From: Chara braunii
Taxonomy: Eukaryota > Streptophyta > Charophyceae > Charales > Characeae
Assembly: GCA_003427395.1 (NCBI GenBank)
Contig: BFEA01000442.1
Coordinates: forward strand, 540,093 to 572,507
DNA length: 32,415 bases
Direction: 5' to 3'
Shown here: in pieces, positions 21,901 to 29,021 of the stretch
Position numbering within the stretch: the stretch's first letter is position 1
How the letters are laid out: the number at the start of each line of letters is the position of its first letter
Program-made: the position numbers and the translations under genes
The notes under the pieces: generated by a model
What the model was told of the DNA's origin: nothing
Seen by the model: the letters and a program-made list of their open reading frames with translations, nothing else
Database searches by the model: none

Positions 21901-24900
21901 CCAAAACGAAAGGGATGCTTGTTATCTTCATTCTCCATGTCAAGCTATTAAACCACCAGTCGGACAAGCCTAAATGGACAAGCCTGGCCACCGGGCCTGG
22001 CCAAAACGAAACGTTACTCCCACTGGGTCACACCGACATTGATTGAAATACATCTCGGATTTGGCACAAATGTTTTTTTTTGGCCATTTTGTTTTTTGTT
22101 CCCCCCACCCGCCACCCCCACCTGATAGCCTTAAGCAGCATCCCAGATTCTTTTCAATTATTTTTCATCTCCAGAAATTAGAGTCAAAAAATGCGGAAGT
22201 CAGGGTACTCGGAATTTTGCACATCCCCCGGTAACCCCCCTTGGGGCTGGTAGGCTGAGCCTTTTGTTTTTTTCATTAGCTGTCTCCACCGAAACAAAAT
22301 GTAGTGTAGCCTCCGACAAACTGGTGGCTTAAATGCCATTCAAGTTCTTAAAACATGGTGACGGCATGGGCCTGTATGATATGCCGAATGCTCCTCGCCT
22401 TGTTATTTTGGGCAGTGCACTGAGCGTGCAATCGTTTGCATTGGAAGATGGTTGGAAAAAATGCTTATGAAAGCGTAGTCTGCATGGACCCTCGTGTGTG
22501 GCTGCATAAATCTAAGTGAATACAGCACTGCGAATGGGCTTTTTGTAACATACATCCAATAACATGTAGTGAGGGGAGCTTTTTCATGGTACTGCCTGCA
22601 GATTGGTATCATGTAATCAAAAACATTTCAAAGACTTCTGTTCTTTTTGCTGGCTCCTGGATCTTTCCAGGGGTTTGCATTCGCCTCTCTGATTGCATGT
22701 ACCGGAAGCTAGGGTCGTATGGCCCTGCGCCCAGTTTTGTTGTGTGAGCTGATCTGTTAGTATGCGAAGTGCCTGTGATTGCTGCAGTGAGGATAAGAAT
22801 CTTGGTGAAACCTAGACTTGCCAGTCCGCCACAGCTCATAGTACAAGCAGGCTGAATCAGCTAACATGTGCTTGGTGCAATGGCAACGTTCCGTTGTTCT
22901 GGTTACTACCGGATCTTTCCAGGGATCGCATTTGCCTCTCTGATCGCATGTCCTGGAAGCTTAGGTTGTATGGCCCTGCTCCCATTTTGTTATGTGAGCT
23001 GATCTGTTAGTGTGGGGAGTGCCTGTGATTTCTGCAGTGAGAACAAAAATCTTCGTGGAACCTAGACTGGCCAGTCAGCCACTGTTCAGATTACCAATCA
23101 GGCGGAATCAGCTAACATTTGCTTGGTGCAATTGCAATGTTGGATTGTTACTGTGAATGGTAGCGAAGAAAACTTTGATGTGGTGAGGGCGCAGCAGATT
23201 CTTGATGCGGATCATTATGGCCTAACAGACGTTAAGGAGAGAATACTCGAGTTCATTGCAGTGGGAAGGCTCAGAGGATCTACGCAAGGTAAGCGAGTTT
23301 GCCTGTCATATATATATATATATAGGATGTTCAGTGGCTCATGCACACGAATAGGATGGTAAGCGAGTTTGTCTGCATTACGGTCTCTGAGCTTTTAGCC
23401 GTTCAGTATGTGTGCTTATACCTAGAACGGGGAATACCTTTTGTCTCTGGTAGGTGACGAGGATGTGAGAAGAGCTCGTTGCCATGTTGTTTTCAGTGTT
23501 CATTTGTTAGTGATGGTGTGTGCCATGGTGTGGTGGTACTGATGTTCTCTGAAGCAGCATCGAGCTTTGATTCAACAGTTAAGTAATCGTACTAAATGCT
23601 CACTTGTTTACGGGGTCCTTCAAGGCATTTAGGAATGGGGTTGGGAGAAATATAACGAACGTGGAGACGGTGGAGGTAATTCCATTTCGTGTGTTGCAAG
23701 TCTTGGAGTTCCTTTGGCTACTGTAATGGGCATCGATTCCTCCTTCTACCTATCTGGTGGAACAGGAAGCATGTGCCTGTGGCTCTAATCGGTGCATCTC
23801 TTCGTCCTTTCGTGAGTCCTTGTTGGCAAAACCCTAAACCCTGGCGGTAGGTTTCCATGGTCCCGGACCGTAAGTCTCCGTCTGCTTTTTAAGCCGTGTG
23901 ACCCGGCCTCGGTTTTCGATTTATGAATGAGATGATTCGGTTTTGTTGGAAAAAAGAAAAAAGAAAAAAAAGAAGAAAGCATGTGCCTGATTACTCCCTG
24001 TTGCAGGAGGATTGACTGTCAGATTGGCCTTCTCATGTATGATGCTTCAGCCGAACGTGGAAGGATGCGTGAGTGTGTAAACGATGTATCTGAGGATTTT
24101 GACTTGCCGGGGGAATAGGAACCGGGCTGACGCCCACCAGAATGGATATGGAGCCAGAATCATAAGGGCCTGCTTTATTGGAGGGGGGGGAGGAAGCATG
24201 TGCCTGAGCCAAATCAAGAAGAAGTTTAAAGAACTCTGCAGGTTCATGTGATTCCAGTCTGTCTGTTATCCTGTACACGGGAAGGCTCATGTCAGTGCAG
24301 TTCACCTTTTTCTGCATTCTGATCCCCCTCCTCTCCCAAGAATTTGCACATTTGTCTGCTCTACTCACTTGTTTTCATAGGCCATGGCTGTGTAATTCTG
24401 TGCACTGAATTCCATGTCATCTCGGACTGATGGTGGTTGGGTGTGTCGACCATGCGGTGGGCTTCGTCGGGGAATTGAAGCCTTTTCTAATTGGGTGTCA
24501 GTGTTTCACCGATCGCTGTGGTGCTCCTGAGGAATTTGTGGGAAGTGCAGTTTGATCAGGGAAATAGAAATGAGAGAAGGGAAATCCTGAAAACATAGGG
24601 GGCTCGTAAGGAATGTTGTGTGTGGTTTAAAGTTTAAACCACCACTCCATCCGGACCTATTTTGACAAACCAAAAGTTGCATGGCCCCGAGCCTAAGATC
24701 TACAGTGCCTCCCATAGGGGAAGTGATTGTGGTACTGAACCTGGGCACTGTAGATTTTGGCCCGGTATTTGTAGACAAGAAAAATGTACAGTGCAGGGGG
24801 CCGGTGTGTCCTTTCTACAGTAGATTTTGGCCCGGTATTTGTAGACAAGAGTAATACAGTGCAGAGGCTGGTGTGTCCTTTCTTGCTCTTTTGCACGAAA

Positions 24901-26095
24901 AGATATAGGCGCAGTGAGACCGGTGTCTCCTTGCTTTCTCTCTTGGGACCAGTTTTACTTATTTATTGCCGACTGTTCCTGGGCTCCCATCTGGCATCCC
25001 TTGCATGTTTCCCCTCTTTTACTCTACTTTTTACGGCAGTATATTACAGGCAATAACAAAAGATGCATACAACAGTTGGGTGGTGGACCTGGTGGTAGTG
25101 TTTTTCTTTCCAATGTAAATTATGTAATTGTTTTGGTGCGTGTACCTATCTGTTGTCCGGTCTGCCGGGGGGGGCCATGCTGGAACTGTTTTGGCATCCC
25201 CCAAAGCCTGCCAATTCTGGGATAAGGTGACAGCTCTATGGCAAGCGGTGGTAGGTAAACCTATCCCAAACCATAAGTTTGTATTGCTCCCTGGATTCAC
25301 CGCCCCGAAGCATTCGGAGACATATCAGGTCAATCTGTTTCAGAGGATGAGGTCCCTGGCGCTATGGGGGATCTGGAAGAGAAGATGCCAGGAGGCAATT
25401 GACAAGGCACAGCAACCATTTTCCCAAGCTGGAAAGGGTTCCTCCATCTGCATGAGGCAGGGTACTGGGTGGACGGGTGGAAAGTCAGAAGGGAGATGGA
25501 CCAAAACGATGGCAAAGCTCAGGAAATCCAGAACAACTTCTCAACAAACCCTTGGAGGCGGGCAGGATCGGTCGCGGCTAGGAGGAGGAAGCATCCATTT
25601 CAAATGGGCCCGACTTCGGGGAGGGGATGACAGAGGTGGAGAATGAACATGTAGAAGAATCAGTGGACAGATGTCTGAGCTCGGCCGGGCTTAGTTTAGT
25701 GTCCAACTCGGGCAGTACAGTAGGGAGGAGGGACACTGGGTTCGACCTCCCAGTGGGGGCCATGGAACAGAGGGACGCTGGACCCGGTTTCCAGCAGTAG
25801 GAAGCCGCCCCTTTGGGAGAAGGAGCGGAGGTAACGTCCGTGTCTGGTACGGGCAGAGTGGTGGTGAATCACTTCCCTGATGGGGAGGCAATCAATGCCA
25901 CTGATTTGCGATCCTTCAGCCATAATGGAAGGAAGCATTGAGTGGGCATTGAGTGGGTAATCTATGCGAGGGACGCTGGACCTTCTTTCCAGCTCATATT
26001 ATAGATATTTTTCCTCAGAAAAGACGTATTGAACTCACTGGTTTGGAATCTTAGATGCAATTCACCCATCAATGTATACTTGATACTCACCCCCT

Positions 26096-26137
<42 letters not shown>

Positions 26138-28868
26138 TCTTTAAAGGGTGACGGCCCTGAGAGATCTGGCCCCAGGTAACTCAGAATGGTCTTATTCTGG
26201 TTTTCTGATTGTATCTGGATTTGAACTTCGGTCTGTATGTCAACATTCGTATTTGTACCGACTGAGCTAGGCCCGTTGGTGTGTATGGTTTTTACTGACT
26301 TAATAGTCAGTCAGTAACTCTATATTACAAGATGGTCTAGAATCTAGACCGAAGTTGAGGGATGAGCCCGCTTAGAATCCCTGTGCGTATCTCTTTCATT
26401 TACCACCCTATGCGTATCTCATACTATCTCTTCATTTACCACGCTGTGCGTACCGGATCAGACCGCCAGGGGCAGGTACAACATGTTCTTCTGAAAGATC
26501 TGGATTGTATAATCTTGTGGGCTCTTTGTTAATGTGTGCAATCCTAGGACACCTTAGTTGCTCCAATCTTTGAGGGGCCGCCTCAGTAATTGTCAGTCAT
26601 TTGTTGTTTCTTCTCTTTGAAGTTCTTACGAAGAACCATCTGCCTGTTTGAACCAGTCAGTTTTGGCATTTTAGGAAGAACCAAGTGCTGGCCGTTCGAT
26701 TGCAGATGCACGCATTTTTTAGGCAACTTAGTTCCTGCCTTAAGGACTTGCCCTAAATGATTATGTTCTTTGTGGTCTTGTCTCCTCAAATTTTGTAGGA
26801 AAAATCATCTGCTTGTCAGGACCGCCTGGTGTTGGCAAAACAAGCATCGGGCGTTCGATTGCACATGCACTGAATCGAAAGTTCTATCGGTTTTCTGTTG
26901 GTGGACTGAGTGATGTTGCGGAGATTAAGGTACGTTTCTGACAGCTTGGTCTTTCATGGGTTGTCATGCTGATTTCGTACGTTCTTTTCTTTGCATGTCT
27001 CTGCTGTTTCAACCCCAGACAAACTGTGGTTATTCAGAACGTCCGGTCATTATAGCTGCATTTGGTACAACTTTCAGTCCAGATGCAGGGATAATTACCG
27101 GGCGTTTTATTTGGGCGAAGACGGTAGGAGTAGCATGGACTGTTGCTGGTGATCTTAAACCATCAATGCTGTGTGGCCCAAGTGGGTCTTGCAGTAGCGT
27201 ATGCACCCCCTTGTAAGCCCGACCCTTTAATGGTTTAATAGTTTTAATAGTTTTATACACTCAGGGTGGGATGGGAAGCATTATACTCTTGGAACCACTG
27301 TTGATAAATTTCATCCAAGTCGATAAATTTCATCGGCGGACTTATACTCACTGTGAAAGGTAATGATAGTTTAAGGGGAAAAGAAAAAAGACTGGTCTAT
27401 TCCTCAATTACTTGGCCTTTAAGCGTAACCGACAGTTGATTTGACTGAGAGCAAGTGGAAAGGAATACCAAACTGACAGTCAATCCTCCCACAGTTTAGC
27501 AATCAGTGCTGTTCAGATGTATCCGTCGGCCTCAAACAGACCGAAGCATTGGGTGTGTCAAGCTATGTAGTTCTCAGACTTGCCAGGGTAAAGGAACCAG
27601 AGTGATGCTCTCCAGAAGGGATATGGAGCCAGGACCATAAGGACCTGTTTAATCAACTTCAATTTTTTTAATGTAAAAAAAAAAACAAAAAAAAAACAAA
27701 GAACAAAACGAAGCAAAAAAGAGAGGACTGCATGGGCTGCTTGCAGCTGGAGGACGCACATAAATCAGGCCAGAATTATGCAGTGTGTCCATTCCCCATG
27801 GTGACGCCGGACCGTGATGCCATACGGGTCTTGACGTCCGGCTGGTCTTCCGTATGGATCCACTCGAACGTTCACGTAACAAAACCTGAACTAGACATCT
27901 CGACAGATAAAAGCCGAACTGTCTGTCCAGATAGGTGTCCGTGTGTCTGGAAATGTCTGGAAAGTGCAAGCAAAAAAGTACTTGTAGATATCACACAACG
28001 TCCAAACTTGGCTGATTGTTGCACTTCTCTGTTTTTCACTTAAAATTTAAAAAGAAAAAGAAGAAAATACAGCCGTCTTCTCCTCATATGGGGGACGAGC
28101 TGTATGTGCTAGCATATTTTCTTCCCTCAAATCTTGTAGCTACCTCATCCTTAACTACCTACCTACCCTTGTGTAGTAGTCCGACCATAATCCCTACCTT
28201 AATCCAGTAACGGGAAGCAAGCTATTCCACTGGTTCAGGACGAGATTGGAGCTCGGAACCAGGGCTACTGTCTACGACTACCTGAAATTTACTTTACCAG
28301 AACTAAGCTATCCTCAGGTTATGGGTCTACGTGTACCTATCTCTGCTCTGTGCGGGGATCAGTAAACAAGCTCCTAACACCTGCCGTGGGTTGGTACAGA
28401 CAAACAGCCAAGAGGGCCAAGCCAACAATCTCTGCTGGTCACCCCGAAGCATCTCCCAGGAGGCCGTGGGGATCGAAAGCACGATCTTGGGTATCGAACC
28501 CACGACCTCCTGAGTGCCACTTCCATGCTCAACCAACTGAGCTAGCCGGCTTGGGCTGGATGATGGTTGCACTTCATACCTACCTCGTGCCAGGATTGGA
28601 CCTGTACCTGTGTACATTTTCTTCAGACAAGTTCAGGGTCTTCAGACACAGTTGACTGTTATTGAACAGATCGTCAGTCAGATCGCAAAAGCGGGTACAC
28701 AGTGCGGAATCGGTGCAGATTGAAAACACGTTGACACTTCGGAACAGAAGAACACACTGCAAATAAGACTTCCAAAACAGAAGCAAAACAGATATGACAA
28801 GTTGAAAACATGCCCCGATACAAATCCGCTGAGCTGCATCATTGTGCAGTCCACATCTCTCTCTCTGT

Positions 28869-28933
<65 letters not shown>

Positions 28934-28934
28934 N

Positions 28935-29021
<87 letters not shown>

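Larger units (their letters stand above)
16263..23163 (+). other. Intron 9 (6901 bp) with antisense LINE
   Basis: Largest intron. From left: an A run (16361-16379), an unassigned segment (16380-16928), the antisense LINE (about 16929-21850), unassigned DNA (21850-22650) and two 252-bp tandem units leading to the exon 10 acceptor. Segment 16380-16928 could be part of the LINE 3' untranslated region. Confidence 0.8.
23289..26798 (+). other. Intron 10 (3510 bp)
   Basis: Holds the duplicated donor segment (23358), a short TA run (23310-23324), two elements between three copies of a 13-bp direct repeat (23767-24206), a 70-bp tandem duplication (24751-24886), a LINE fragment, a C homopolymer with SINE-A copy 3 and a decayed copy of the start of exon 11 (26596-26712). 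Confidence 0.8.

Noticed and set aside
23830-23845. Interstitial telomere repeat (ACCCTAAACCCT)
   Set aside because: Only about two units, within a transposed element; too short to be meaningful, though compatible with the plant-type telomere motif.
28480-28550. Functional tRNA gene on the minus strand
   Set aside because: A and B boxes are good, but the acceptor stem has no 3' partner and the anticodon stem does not close; treated as a SINE head.
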